Source: Robiginitalea biformata HTCC2501 | GTDB lineage: Bacteria; Bacteroidota; Bacteroidia; Flavobacteriales; Flavobacteriaceae | Direction of reading: 5' to 3' | DNA length: 64,000 nt | NCBI RefSeq assembly: GCF_000024125.1 | Contig: NC_013222.1 | Location: 2,993,501 to 3,057,500 of the forward strand | Part shown: one piece after another, positions 18,191-27,426 of the stretch | Position numbering within the stretch: the first letter of the stretch is position 1 | Layout: each line of letters opens with the position of its first letter | Program-made: the position numbers and the translations under genes | The notes under the pieces: model-generated | What the model saw: only the letters and a program-made list of their open reading frames with translations | Database searches by the model: none | What the model was told of the DNA's origin: nothing

Positions 18191-19471
18191 ATGAAGCTAT
18201 CCAAAGACCAGATTGCATCCCTCAACAAAGATGCGGCCGGCGGACAGAAGTCCGCTTACGAATTCCTATCTGAAGCCCTGGAAACATCCGGTCACGACGT
18301 CGGGGACCTTACCCGTCAGATCGCAGATTTCCAGATTGCCATCCCGAGTTGGGCGCTGGGAGCCGGGGGAACGCGCTTTGGGCGGTTCTCCATGCCGGGC
18401 GAGCCTCGGAACCTGGAGGAGAAGTTGGCCGATGTCGGCCTGTTGCACGCCCTGACAGGGGCTGCGGGGGCTATTTCCCTGCACATCCCCTGGGACACCC
18501 CCGAAGACTACAAGGCTGTCCGGGAGCAGGCAGAAGAGGCCGGTCTGGTATTCGACGCCATGAATTCCAATACGTTCCAGGACCAGAAAGGTGCCGGGGA
18601 AACCTATAAATTCGGGTCCCTGAGCAACAGCTCGGAAGCTTCCCGCCAACAAGCCGTCGAACACAACCTGGAAGTTATCCGGATCGGCGAAAACCTCGGC
18701 TCTAAAAGCCTGACCGTCTGGTTGGCCGACGGGGCCAATTTTCCGGGGCAGCGCAATTTCCAACGGGCTTTGGACCGCACGGCAGACAGCCTGGAAAAGA
18801 TCTACGCGGCCCTGCCCGAAGATTGGAAGCTGTTTATCGAATACAAACCCTACGAACCGAATTTCTACAGCACGGTCATCCAGGACTGGGGCACCTCGTT
18901 TATGCTCGCCAACCACTGCGGGCCCAAAGCCTATACCCTGGTAGACCTGGGGCACCACCTGCCCAATACGAACATCGAACAGATTGTGGCTACCCTTATG
19001 TACAAGGGCAAGCTGGGCGGGTTCCACTTCAATGACAGTAAATACGGGGACGACGACCTGACCGTGGGGAGCATCAAGCCCTACGCCCTCTTTTTGATTT
19101 TCAACGAATTAGTCTACGGCATCCGCAACAACCCGGACAACCCGTATCCCGCCTGGATGATCGACGCAAGCCACAATACCAAGGACCCGCTCGAAGACCT
19201 GATCCAATCGCTGGAAGCGATCCGTGAGGCCTATGCGAAAGCGCTGTTGGTAGACCAAAAAGCCCTGGAATCGGCGCAGATGGAACACGACGTGGTCCGT
19301 TGCCAGGAAATCCTGCAGGATGCCTACCGTACGGATGTCCGTCCGCTGCTGCGCCAGGCGCGCCTGCTAACCGGGGCGGCAATCGACCCGATCGGCGCCT
19401 ACCGCAAACTGGATGTTCGCAGGCACCTGACCGACCAGCGGGGGAGGGAAACCGTAGCAACCGGACTTTGA
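18191..19471 (+). CDS. rhaI: L-rhamnose isomerase, RhaI type
   Basis: This encodes 426 residues, matching the Pseudomonas stutzeri-type L-rhamnose isomerase in length and pattern (IPSWALGAGGTRFGRF near residue 50). It is a TIM barrel with metal ligands visible as Glu in FIEYKPYEPNFYS (about 217), Asp/His in VDLGHHLPNTN (about 255) and Asp in GGFHFNDSKYGDDD (about 280). It converts L-rhamnose to L-rhamnulose in the cytoplasm. It begins 9 bp after rhaEW and is followed 10 bp later by the kinase. It is not related to the E. coli RhaA sequence type. Confidence 0.93.
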   Translation: MKLSKDQIASLNKDAAGGQKSAYEFLSEALETSGHDVGDLTRQIADFQIAIPSWALGAGGTRFGRFSMPGEPRNLEEKLADVGLLHALTGAAGAISLHIPWDTPEDYKAVREQAEEAGLVFDAMNSNTFQDQKGAGETYKFGSLSNSSEASRQQAVEHNLEVIRIGENLGSKSLTVWLADGANFPGQRNFQRALDRTADSLEKIYAALPEDWKLFIEYKPYEPNFYSTVIQDWGTSFMLANHCGPKAYTLVDLGHHLPNTNIEQIVATLMYKGKLGGFHFNDSKYGDDDLTVGSIKPYALFLIFNELVYGIRNNPDNPYPAWMIDASHNTKDPLEDLIQSLEAIREAYAKALLVDQKALESAQMEHDVVRCQEILQDAYRTDVRPLLRQARLLTGAAIDPIGAYRKLDVRRHLTDQRGRETVATGL

Positions 19472-19481
19472 CACGCACCGG

Positions 19482-20852
19482 ATGGAACGCACGCTAACCG
19501 CCGTTTTCGACATTGGGAAGACGAACAAGAAATTCTTCCTGTTCGACCCCGAATTCCGGGAAGTATACCGGCAGTACGAGCGGTTACCCCTGACGGCGGA
19601 CGAGGACGGACACCCCGCAGAAGACCTGGAAGCCCTGGTGGCCTGGATGCGCCGGGTCCTGGTAGACGCCCTTAAATCCGGCAAGCCCATAGGCACACTG
19701 AATTTTTCGAGCTACGGCGCCAGTCTGGTCCACCTGGATGGAGACGGCAGGGTACTCACCCCCCTGTACAATTATACCAGGCCCATGCCGGCTGAAATAG
19801 AAGATGCATTTTATGCCGCCTATGGCCCTGAAGATGTATTCGGCAGGATCACGGGCACCTCCCGTTCCGGCATGCTCAACTCCGGGCTGCAGCTGTACTG
19901 GCTGAAACAGGCCCGGCCCGGGGTTTTCAAAAGAATCCGGCACAGCCTGCACCTGCCCCAGTACCTCAGCTATGTTTTTACGGGGCGTCTGCTGAGCGAA
20001 TACACCAGCATCGGGTGTCATACGGCCCTCTGGGATTACGAAAATCAGGCGTACCACCCCTGGGTCCGGAATGAAAAAATCGATCGGTTGCTGCCGCCCA
20101 TCGTACCTGCCGATGCAATTTCCACCGGGGAGGTGGCGGGACATACCTTGCGCATCGGCCCGGGGATCCACGACAGTTCAGCTGCCCTGCTCCCCTATCT
20201 GGAAAGTATCCGCAAACCTTTTATTCTCCTCTCTACAGGAACCTGGAGCATTGCCCTGAACGCGTTCACGGACGGCAGGCCAGGTGCAGGAGACAGGGAT
20301 CGTGACTGCATCCATTACATGCGGATTGACGGCAGGCCCGTCAAGGCGTCCCGGTTGTTCCTCGGGAATGAGTTCGGGGTGCAACTGGATGCCCTCTCCC
20401 GTCACTACGGCGTTCCCCGGGACCGGTACCGGGAAGTGACTTTTGACCGCAATCTCTACCGGCAGATCCGAAACGCATTTGTTCCCGCGTTCCGCTGGAC
20501 AAGCCTGGATACCCGCAACTGCCCGCCCGCCACACGGTGGCCCCACCAAACCTACGAGGCGGCATACCACCAGCTCGTTTACGAACTCTGCCTGTTGCAG
20601 GAAGCGCATATCCGGCATATCGTCGGGGACTCAGGGATCAAAAGGTTATACATCGACGGCGGCTTCAGCGATAACGAAGTTTTTGTGGAAACCCTCGCCC
20701 AACGGATACAACCCATGCGGATCCGCACCACGGATGCCTCCCTGGGATCTGCCCTGGGCGCTGCCCTGGCGGTTTCCGGTAAAGGCATACCGAAAGGGTT
20801 CCTCAAGCATCATTACGCCTTAAAAAAACACAAACCCCTGATCCTTTCCTGA
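19482..20852 (+). CDS. rhaB: L-rhamnulokinase (FGGY family)
   Basis: This encodes 456 residues, the usual length for FGGY kinases. The N-terminal phosphate loop VFDIGKTNKKFFLFD and the second ATP-site motif LLSTGTWSIALN near residue 250 are present, with the C-terminal LYIDGGFSDNEVFVETLA and the DASLGSALGAALA tail. It phosphorylates L-rhamnulose at O1 to feed the aldolase two genes upstream. Fuculokinase activity cannot be excluded by sequence alone, but the RhaI and RhaEW neighbours favour rhamnulose. Confidence 0.92.
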   Translation: MERTLTAVFDIGKTNKKFFLFDPEFREVYRQYERLPLTADEDGHPAEDLEALVAWMRRVLVDALKSGKPIGTLNFSSYGASLVHLDGDGRVLTPLYNYTRPMPAEIEDAFYAAYGPEDVFGRITGTSRSGMLNSGLQLYWLKQARPGVFKRIRHSLHLPQYLSYVFTGRLLSEYTSIGCHTALWDYENQAYHPWVRNEKIDRLLPPIVPADAISTGEVAGHTLRIGPGIHDSSAALLPYLESIRKPFILLSTGTWSIALNAFTDGRPGAGDRDRDCIHYMRIDGRPVKASRLFLGNEFGVQLDALSRHYGVPRDRYREVTFDRNLYRQIRNAFVPAFRWTSLDTRNCPPATRWPHQTYEAAYHQLVYELCLLQEAHIRHIVGDSGIKRLYIDGGFSDNEVFVETLAQRIQPMRIRTTDASLGSALGAALAVSGKGIPKGFLKHHYALKKHKPLILS

Positions 20853-20853
20853 T

Positions 20854-21996
20854 ATGGATTTTGACACCCGTTACCCGTCCATCGAATCCCTGCGCGAAAA
20901 AGCGCAACGCCGGATGCCGGCCTTTGCCTTCGAATACCTGGACGGGGGCTGCAATGAAGATATCAACCTCCACAGGAATACCGAGGAGCTCCGGGAAGTA
21001 CAGCTGGAGCCCCGCTATATCCGGAAAACCGGTGAAATTGATACGAGTTGCGAGCTCTTTGGGCACCGGTACGACATGCCCCTGGGGGTTGCGCCGGTAG
21101 GCCTGCAGGGCCTTATGTGGCCCAACGCCCCCGAAATCCTGGCCCGGGCGGCCCTGAGGCACAACCTGCCCTTTATCCTGAGTACCGTCACAACCACCGA
21201 TATCGAACGGGCAGCCGAACTCACCGAAGGGCGGGCCTGGTTCCAGCTCTATAACCCGGTAGATCCCGAGATCCGGCAGGATATCATCCGGCGCGCCGGC
21301 GATGCGGGCTGCCCGGTCCTGGTGCTCCTTTGCGATGTTCCCACCTTTGGCTACCGGCCCCGGGACATCAAAAACGGGTTGGCACTCCCACCAAAAATGT
21401 CCTTGACAAACATCCTCCAGGTCCTGGGCAAACCGCGCTGGGCCCTGCAAACCCTCAGGTACGGCCAGCCGACGTTTGAAACGGTGAAACCCTATATGCC
21501 GGGCGGGATGAACCTGCGGCAACTCGGTGCCTTTATGAACCGGACGTTTTCCGGGCTTTTGGATGCCGAAAAAATCAAACCCATCCGCGACCAGTGGAAG
21601 GGGAAGCTGGTCCTCAAAGGCGTGGCTTCCGAATGGGATGCGCAGCAGGCCGTGCAACTCGGCTTTGACGGCATCATTGTCTCCAACCACGGCGGCCGAC
21701 AACTGGACGCGGGCGAATCGACGATCCGCCCGCTGGCGCGCCTGGCAGCCAATTACCGCGACAAACTCACGGTGATGGTGGACAGCGGGCTGCGCTCCGG
21801 TCCGGATGTGGCGCGGGCCATGGCCTGCGGGGCCGATTTTACTTTTATGGGCCGCTCCTTTATGTACGGGGTCGGTGCCCTCGGGGCAAAAGGGGGCGAC
21901 CATACCATGTCCATGTTGAAAACCCAGTTCCGCCAGGTGATGGACCAGCTCTGCTGTGAACGGGTGGAGGACCTCCCGAAACATTTGGTCATATAA
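20854..21996 (+). CDS. lldD: FMN-dependent L-lactate dehydrogenase / alpha-hydroxy-acid oxidase
   Basis: This encodes 380 residues starting one base after the rhaB stop. It shows the FMN-dependent alpha-hydroxyacid dehydrogenase fold: PLGVAPVGLQGLMWPNAPEI, the substrate-site STVTTTDIE, the active-site His in SNHGGRQLD near residue 280 and the FMN phosphate site DSGLRSGPDVARAMACGAD. It should oxidise the L-lactate made by RhaEW to pyruvate and pass electrons to the quinone pool. Position in the operon gives the function more strongly than the sequence, which could also serve other 2-hydroxyacids. Confidence 0.9.
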   Translation: MDFDTRYPSIESLREKAQRRMPAFAFEYLDGGCNEDINLHRNTEELREVQLEPRYIRKTGEIDTSCELFGHRYDMPLGVAPVGLQGLMWPNAPEILARAALRHNLPFILSTVTTTDIERAAELTEGRAWFQLYNPVDPEIRQDIIRRAGDAGCPVLVLLCDVPTFGYRPRDIKNGLALPPKMSLTNILQVLGKPRWALQTLRYGQPTFETVKPYMPGGMNLRQLGAFMNRTFSGLLDAEKIKPIRDQWKGKLVLKGVASEWDAQQAVQLGFDGIIVSNHGGRQLDAGESTIRPLARLAANYRDKLTVMVDSGLRSGPDVARAMACGADFTFMGRSFMYGVGALGAKGGDHTMSMLKTQFRQVMDQLCCERVEDLPKHLVI

Positions 21997-22095
21997 CAAT
22001 TTCCGAAGGCCGGCCAATGAAGTCAAACAAGAAATGCTAACCGTACACGCCCGAACCAATTAAATCGAACTGAACAAACCAAACGAGCAAAACCC

Positions 22096-23523
22096 ATGAC
22101 GCAATTCGACATAGATGAACAAATCGAGGAACTCGCCGGGGGCGAATTCGAACGACAACCCGTTCCCCAATCCCGGCTGAAGAGCTGGAAGAGTTTTCTG
22201 GGCATGTATGCCGGGGAACACGCGGCGGGCACAGAGTTTGTAATCGGCCCGTTATTCCTGACTACAGGGGTCAGCGCCTTTGACCTGATCATCGGCTTGC
22301 TCGTGGGCAACCTGCTCGCCGTTCTCAGCTGGCGGTACCTGACCGCCGAGATTGCCGTGAAACACCGGCTGACGCTCTATTACCACCTGGAGAAGATTTG
22401 CGGCAAGAAACTGGTGGTGGGCTACAACCTGGCTAACGGCATCCTCTTCTGTTTCCTGGCCGGGGCCATGATCACCGTCTCGGCCACCGCGGTGGGTGTG
22501 CCCTTCGACATGGCCATGCCCAAACTCACCGATACGATGCCGAACAGCCTCACCTGGGTCCTCATCGTGCTGGTGATCGGGGCAGTCATCTCCCTGATCG
22601 CGGCCAGGGGGTATGAAACGGTTTCCAAGGCTGCCAACTGGATGTCCCCGGTAATCGTACTGGCGTTTGTCGCTTGCGGGGTGGTAGCCCTCGGACAATT
22701 GGGCATCGGCTCGTTCGGGGAATTCTGGGAAATCTGGGGCGAAGGCTCCGAACCGTTCCCCGGCCAGATAAAATACACCTTCTGGCACGTGGTACTCTGG
22801 TCCTGGTTCGCCAATGCTGCCATGCATATCGGGATGTCCGACCTGTCCGTCTTCCGGTTCGCCAAAAAAGCGAGTAGCGGCTGGACCACGGCAGCCGGGA
22901 TGTATGTGGGGCATTATATGGCCTGGATTGCCGCTGCGCTCCTGTATGCCGTTTACCTTCGGACGCCGGAAGCCCAGGAATTGCTAGGGCTCGGACAGGC
23001 TCCGACCGTGGCTCCCGGGCCCCTGGCCTACAATGCCATCGGGGTATTCGGTATCATAGCCGTGGTACTGGCCGGATGGACCACTGCCAACCCAACCATC
23101 TACCGGGCCGGCCTGGCCTTCCAGGCCATCCTCCCGAAATTGTCCACCTTCTGGGTGACCATCCTGGCCGGGGGGGTCGCCACAGCCGCCGGATTGTTCC
23201 CGGCATTCGCCATGAAATTACTGGATTTTGTAGCCCTCTATGGCTTTATCCTCGCCCCGGTGGGCGCGGTGATCGCCTTTGAGCACTTTTTCGGGAAACG
23301 GGCGGGTATCGTCCCCAATTATGCAGAATACCATAACCTGGGCATTAACCGGGCCGTCCTCCTTGCCTGGATCATCAGTGCAGGCGGCTTCTACCTGCTT
23401 TCCGTCACCCAGGGGATCTTCCTTTCCTTCCTGACACTCCCGGCCTGGATCCTGAGCGGCCTGTTGTTCCTGTGGCTGAGCCGGATGGCACATGTAAAGC
23501 CCGGGGCCGCCGCAGCGGGATAA
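22096..23523 (+). CDS. NCS1/purine-cytosine-permease-family membrane transporter (candidate rhamnose permease)
   Basis: This encodes 475 residues with about 12 hydrophobic segments and a cytosolic N-terminus of about 35 residues. Early segments (FVIGPLFLTTGVSAFDLIIGLLVGNLLAVLSW) and the long GARG-type loops resemble the nucleobase:cation symporter-1 superfamily, known for purines, cytosine, hydantoin and thiamine. It lies 99 bp after lldD, on the same strand, with no terminator seen between, and the operon contains no other transporter. I infer that it brings L-rhamnose, or L-lactate or a deoxysugar relative, across the inner membrane. A nucleobase role would make no sense here, yet has not been excluded. 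Confidence 0.78.
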   Translation: MTQFDIDEQIEELAGGEFERQPVPQSRLKSWKSFLGMYAGEHAAGTEFVIGPLFLTTGVSAFDLIIGLLVGNLLAVLSWRYLTAEIAVKHRLTLYYHLEKICGKKLVVGYNLANGILFCFLAGAMITVSATAVGVPFDMAMPKLTDTMPNSLTWVLIVLVIGAVISLIAARGYETVSKAANWMSPVIVLAFVACGVVALGQLGIGSFGEFWEIWGEGSEPFPGQIKYTFWHVVLWSWFANAAMHIGMSDLSVFRFAKKASSGWTTAAGMYVGHYMAWIAAALLYAVYLRTPEAQELLGLGQAPTVAPGPLAYNAIGVFGIIAVVLAGWTTANPTIYRAGLAFQAILPKLSTFWVTILAGGVATAAGLFPAFAMKLLDFVALYGFILAPVGAVIAFEHFFGKRAGIVPNYAEYHNLGINRAVLLAWIISAGGFYLLSVTQGIFLSFLTLPAWILSGLLFLWLSRMAHVKPGAAAAG

Positions 23524-23594
23524 TTGCAACGGGCCTTCGGTTCGGACAGCCACCCTGCCGCTTAGCAAGTAGGCATTCTGACAGGATGTCACTG

Positions 23595-23627
23595 AATAAA
23601 AAAAACCCTCCGGCCGGAGGGTTTATT
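23595..23627. terminator. Terminator between convergent permease and GH78 genes
   Basis: AAACCCTCCGG and CCGGAGGGTTT (23603-23624) are a perfect 22-bp palindrome. Eight A precede the CCC block, giving a strong U-tract on the minus strand, while the plus side has only a short TTTATT. It serves mainly the GH78 gene ending at 23651 and perhaps also the rhamnose operon. Confidence 0.9.
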
Positions 23628-23650
23628 CGTTTTCAGATGTCCATTGGATA

Positions 23651-26600
23651 TCAGTCCTCCACCCGGAAGCGGTAGGTGCCGGAAGCCAGCCTCATCCGCA
23701 CCTGGTTGCCGGTATCCGAGATATCTATAATCCCTTCGCTGCGTTTGAGCCTCCGGCCGCTTTCGGTTACCTGTTTTGGCGATTCCGCCTGCAGGATGAG
23801 CGTAGCAGTCGTATTGGCCGGTACGGTAAACTCATAGTCCACGGCCCCCGGTTGCTGTGTCCAGCTGCTTGCAATGCGGCCGTACGGGCTGTCGTAATAT
23901 CCCCTGGCAAACTGCAGTTCGTTATCCGGGTCCGGCGTTGGGGCCAGGATAAACTCTTTGAATCCGGGGTGCCCGGGATCGCGACGGATTCCCAGGGAGT
24001 GGTTGTACATCCAGGAGGCCACTGCCCCGAACGAATAATGGTTGAAGGAGTTCATACTGTTATTTCCCCCGAAACCGTCTTCCACCGTATAGGAATTCAA
24101 CCGTTCCCAGATGGTGGTGGCCCCGTTGACCACCGGGTAGAGCCAGGACGGATAGTCGCGCTGGCGGAGCAACCGGTAGGCTTCTGCATCATAACCGCTC
24201 CCGGACAGGGCGTGGTTGATGGACGCGGTTCCGATAAACCCGGTCATGAGCGAATAGGACGGGCGGGCGGCCCCGGTATCATCCGTGTTTTCGCGACGGA
24301 CCGTCCGGGCGAGCCTCTCGGCTGCCGGTTTGGCGTAGGTTTCGTTGAATATCCCGAAATTGAGCGGGATGGCATACGAAGCCTGTGTATCCACAGGGTC
24401 ACCGGGTTTCGGGGCCTGGTAGCCGGCAGGCGGCGGACCGAACATCCGGCCTTCATAGCCGGAGTGTACCGTTTGAAACGTTTCCGGGTCCACATAGTTT
24501 TCGTTAAAATACGCTTTGCGCTCCTCATAGCGCTGCCGATAGCGGGCGGCATCCTGCTCCCTGCCGAGGATCTTAGCAATTTCCGCCATGATTTTCAGGT
24601 CGTAGGCGTGGTAGGCTGCCCAGAGCAGCGTATTGTCGTTTTTGCTGCCCTCCGGGCTCAGCCAGTCGCCCAGGGGTCCTTCTTCCAGGCGCCCGGTTTC
24701 CGGGTCTATCCGGGATTCCAGGAATTCCAGGTACTCGGCCATGGCCTCGTAGTGATCCTCCAGGATGCGCGTATCCCCATACTGTTGGTATACCTCCCAG
24801 GGAAGTATCATCCCTGCGCTTCCCCAAAGCGTCCCCCCGAATCCGCCTCCAACCGGGGCCACGTCGGTAAACCGTCCGTCCTCCCGCTGGATACCCCGCA
24901 TAGCGAGCAGGTGGCGCGACAGGAAGGGGGCCACCCCGGCCAGGTAGGTGGCTGCCTGGGAAAATACGTTGATGTCCCCGCTCCAGCCCATGCGTTCGTT
25001 CCGGGCCGGCGTATCGGTGGGTATCGATAGGAAATTGGCGCGAAGCGACCAGGTGATGTTTTCCCAGAAGCGGTTGATGAGTTCGTCCGATGTTTCATAG
25101 GAGGAATCCAGGTGCCGGATGGAGCTGACAACCAGACCTTTAACGTCCTGGCTGGCAGGGGCCCGGACAGGCCCCGTCAATTCCACAAACCGGTATCCAT
25201 GGAACGTGAAACGCGGCCGGATAACCTCATCCCCGCCTTTTAGTATATACATATCCTGGGTCAGGGCTGCCCGGATGTTCTCCATCATGACCATCCCTTC
25301 GTTCCCTTCGTACTCCGGCAATTCCGGATACCGCACCTCGGCATACCGCAGAATCACAGTATCCCCGGCCTGTCCATTACGGATCCGGATTTCCGGAAAG
25401 CCTACCATGTTCTGCCCCATATCGTATACGTAAACCCCGGGCCGGACTTCTTCCCGGGTTTGGGCCACGAGTGTCTTCACCACGGCGGGCGGCAACCCGA
25501 TCTGCGCGATCAGCTGTAAATTTGAATAGTCGAGCCCCGGGAAGGTGGTGCCCTCCAGGGACACCTCCCGGGCAGGCTTCCACCCGCGGGCGTCAAAGCC
25601 CGGGGCGGCCCAGCCGGCGATTTCCGCTTCCCGCCGGGCATCGTAGACTTCGCCCTGAAAATAACTGCCATACCGAACCGGGCCTTCCGTATATAGTTCC
25701 CAGGTATCCGGGGAGGTGGCCACTACAGCCTGGGATCCGTCTTCATAAGTGACTTCCAGCAGGGCTCTGAGGGAAGGTCGGTCTCCAAAGAAATTCCAGT
25801 TCTCGCCGCTATAGGTGATGTTGCCGCCCCACCAGCCTTCACTGAGCCACCCGCCCAGTACATTTTCCGATGCCGGCCGTATCCGGTCGGTAACATCGTA
25901 CACCTGATACTGGTGGTGTTTGTTGTATTGCGTCAGGCCGGGGGTGAAGTAATAATCCCCTACCCGTTCTCCGTTTAAATAAAGCTCGTATATCCCGCGG
26001 GCCGTAGCATAGATCCGGGCCCTGGCTACCGGTTTGTCTTCCAGGGTAAAACTGCTGCGCAGCATGGGAACGGCATCGTGGCTCGGGTTGGCGGTTACCA
26101 GCAGGCCGTCGCTATCCCCGCGGGCCACCCAGCCTTGCGGGCCGGTTCGAAAATTATCGTTGAGCTGGTCAGAAAAAATACCTGTATACGAATCCCCATC
26201 GGGGCTTTCACCGAACAATTCATTGGCGGGGGCCCGGAAGTTTTTAACGGATATACCCGTAAACACGGCCTGCTGCCCGGGACGCATGTGGAACCCAATA
26301 TCCGCGAGCATCGGAAAACTGATGTAGTTGTTCCCGGATCCAACAGGATTTACATTGAACCCCTGCGGGCCAAACCGGCTCCCTCCCCCTTCGGATTTCG
26401 AAATGTCGTGCGCATCGTCCTCCCCGTCGATAAATACCTGGAAGATGCCAAAATTGCATTTCAGGTAGATCCGGTGCGGGTCGTACATGTTCTGCCTGTT
26501 CACCAGGCCCTCGGGGATATCGAGCGTTTTAAACGGCGTATCCGGGGAGTCTCCCGTATCGTAGCCTACCCGAAAAACGTGCAATTGTGCGGGGCCGTCC

Positions 26601-27265
26601 CCCTGAAGGAGCCCGCGAGTGTCCAGCTCAAAGCTGATATAATGACCATCGGGGCCTGATGCCACCCCCTGCAGGTTCAGGTCCTCGTCCATCAGGCGCG
26701 GGTCGTTGGCCCCCAGCAGGAAAGCTGCCCGGGTGCTTTCGGAAGCCGCATCCAGCTGCAGGCCATATTCGAGCTGGAAAACCGAGAGGTAATGTGCGTA
26801 GAGTTGCAGGTCCTCCGGACCGCCGCCAATCCAGGATGCCCCCCGCCACCCGGGAGATTCCGGGTCGGGGTCCATAATCCCGGTCTCGAACCAGCTATGG
26901 GAGGTGTGCTCCCGGTTATCCCGGTCCCATACCGTGACGTTCCATGTATACCGGGTTTTAGGCTGAAGTGGCTGCCCGGCATACACGATATTCAGCGAAT
27001 GCCCATCTTCGCGCCGACCAGAATCCCAAACCTGTGTTCCCGCCGGATCGATTACGCGGATCCGGTAAGCTTGCTGGAAGATACCGCGATCTGCGCCATC
27101 AGCCTGTAATTGCCAGGAAAATCGGGGTTTCGCCTCGTCCAGCCCCAATGGGCGGTCGAGGTATTCGGTCTTCAAGCTGTCCACGGACACTTGCGCCGGG
27201 AGGGAAAAGGCCAGAAACAACAGGGCGACCAGGGCGAGAAAATGCGAATTGAATGTGCGGTGCAT
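23651..27265 (-). CDS. Large GH78 alpha-L-rhamnosidase with inserted domain, secreted
   Basis: This encodes 1204 residues, longer than the usual 900 or so. The signal peptide ends at LPAQ. An FN3-like N-domain (about 25-130) is followed by an inserted beta-rich stretch of roughly 200 residues (about 145-370, with FQLEYGLQLDAASESTRAAFLLG and GIFQVFIDGEDDAHDI) reminiscent of a laminin-G/concanavalin-type sandwich. The standard rhamnosidase N-domain comes next, then the catalytic domain with TDTPARNERMGWSGD near residues 748-762 and GATTIWERLNSY later. The gene has operator E upstream and a terminator after it. It is divergent from the sulfatase. Rhamnosidase activity is well supported; the insertion may bind the polymer. 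Confidence 0.92.
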   Translation of the reverse strand: MHRTFNSHFLALVALLFLAFSLPAQVSVDSLKTEYLDRPLGLDEAKPRFSWQLQADGADRGIFQQAYRIRVIDPAGTQVWDSGRREDGHSLNIVYAGQPLQPKTRYTWNVTVWDRDNREHTSHSWFETGIMDPDPESPGWRGASWIGGGPEDLQLYAHYLSVFQLEYGLQLDAASESTRAAFLLGANDPRLMDEDLNLQGVASGPDGHYISFELDTRGLLQGDGPAQLHVFRVGYDTGDSPDTPFKTLDIPEGLVNRQNMYDPHRIYLKCNFGIFQVFIDGEDDAHDISKSEGGGSRFGPQGFNVNPVGSGNNYISFPMLADIGFHMRPGQQAVFTGISVKNFRAPANELFGESPDGDSYTGIFSDQLNDNFRTGPQGWVARGDSDGLLVTANPSHDAVPMLRSSFTLEDKPVARARIYATARGIYELYLNGERVGDYYFTPGLTQYNKHHQYQVYDVTDRIRPASENVLGGWLSEGWWGGNITYSGENWNFFGDRPSLRALLEVTYEDGSQAVVATSPDTWELYTEGPVRYGSYFQGEVYDARREAEIAGWAAPGFDARGWKPAREVSLEGTTFPGLDYSNLQLIAQIGLPPAVVKTLVAQTREEVRPGVYVYDMGQNMVGFPEIRIRNGQAGDTVILRYAEVRYPELPEYEGNEGMVMMENIRAALTQDMYILKGGDEVIRPRFTFHGYRFVELTGPVRAPASQDVKGLVVSSIRHLDSSYETSDELINRFWENITWSLRANFLSIPTDTPARNERMGWSGDINVFSQAATYLAGVAPFLSRHLLAMRGIQREDGRFTDVAPVGGGFGGTLWGSAGMILPWEVYQQYGDTRILEDHYEAMAEYLEFLESRIDPETGRLEEGPLGDWLSPEGSKNDNTLLWAAYHAYDLKIMAEIAKILGREQDAARYRQRYEERKAYFNENYVDPETFQTVHSGYEGRMFGPPPAGYQAPKPGDPVDTQASYAIPLNFGIFNETYAKPAAERLARTVRRENTDDTGAARPSYSLMTGFIGTASINHALSGSGYDAEAYRLLRQRDYPSWLYPVVNGATTIWERLNSYTVEDGFGGNNSMNSFNHYSFGAVASWMYNHSLGIRRDPGHPGFKEFILAPTPDPDNELQFARGYYDSPYGRIASSWTQQPGAVDYEFTVPANTTATLILQAESPKQVTESGRRLKRSEGIIDISDTGNQVRMRLASGTYRFRVED

Positions 27266-27295
27266 CGGTTGGATTGTTAGGGGTTACAGCGTCAT

Positions 27296-27337
27296 CAAGA
27301 TTACGAAATATGGCGGGCGCAACTGTTCCGTACTGTT
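27296..27337 (-). promoter_or_regulatory. Operator E and -7 box for the large GH78 gene
   Basis: On the minus strand AACAGTACGGAAC (27337 to 27325) lies exactly 21 bp upstream of TAATCTTG (27303 to 27296), the same -7 sequence as at promoter A. An additional pentad CTGTT extends it at 27323-27327. The start codon is about 31 bp after the -7 box. Confidence 0.72.
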
Positions 27338-27426
27338 CGGGAATTACGCGCAGAGAATGGATTTGCCAGCCTACCTGGGGATCTCTTAAAATACGTTATT
27401 TTTAAATTCACAGAAACCTGCCCGCA

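Noticed and set aside
22052..22080. Possible sixth pentad operator before the permease
   Set aside because: Only a partial match (GAACTGAACA), no -7 box at 21 bp; the permease is more likely read from the rhaEW promoter.
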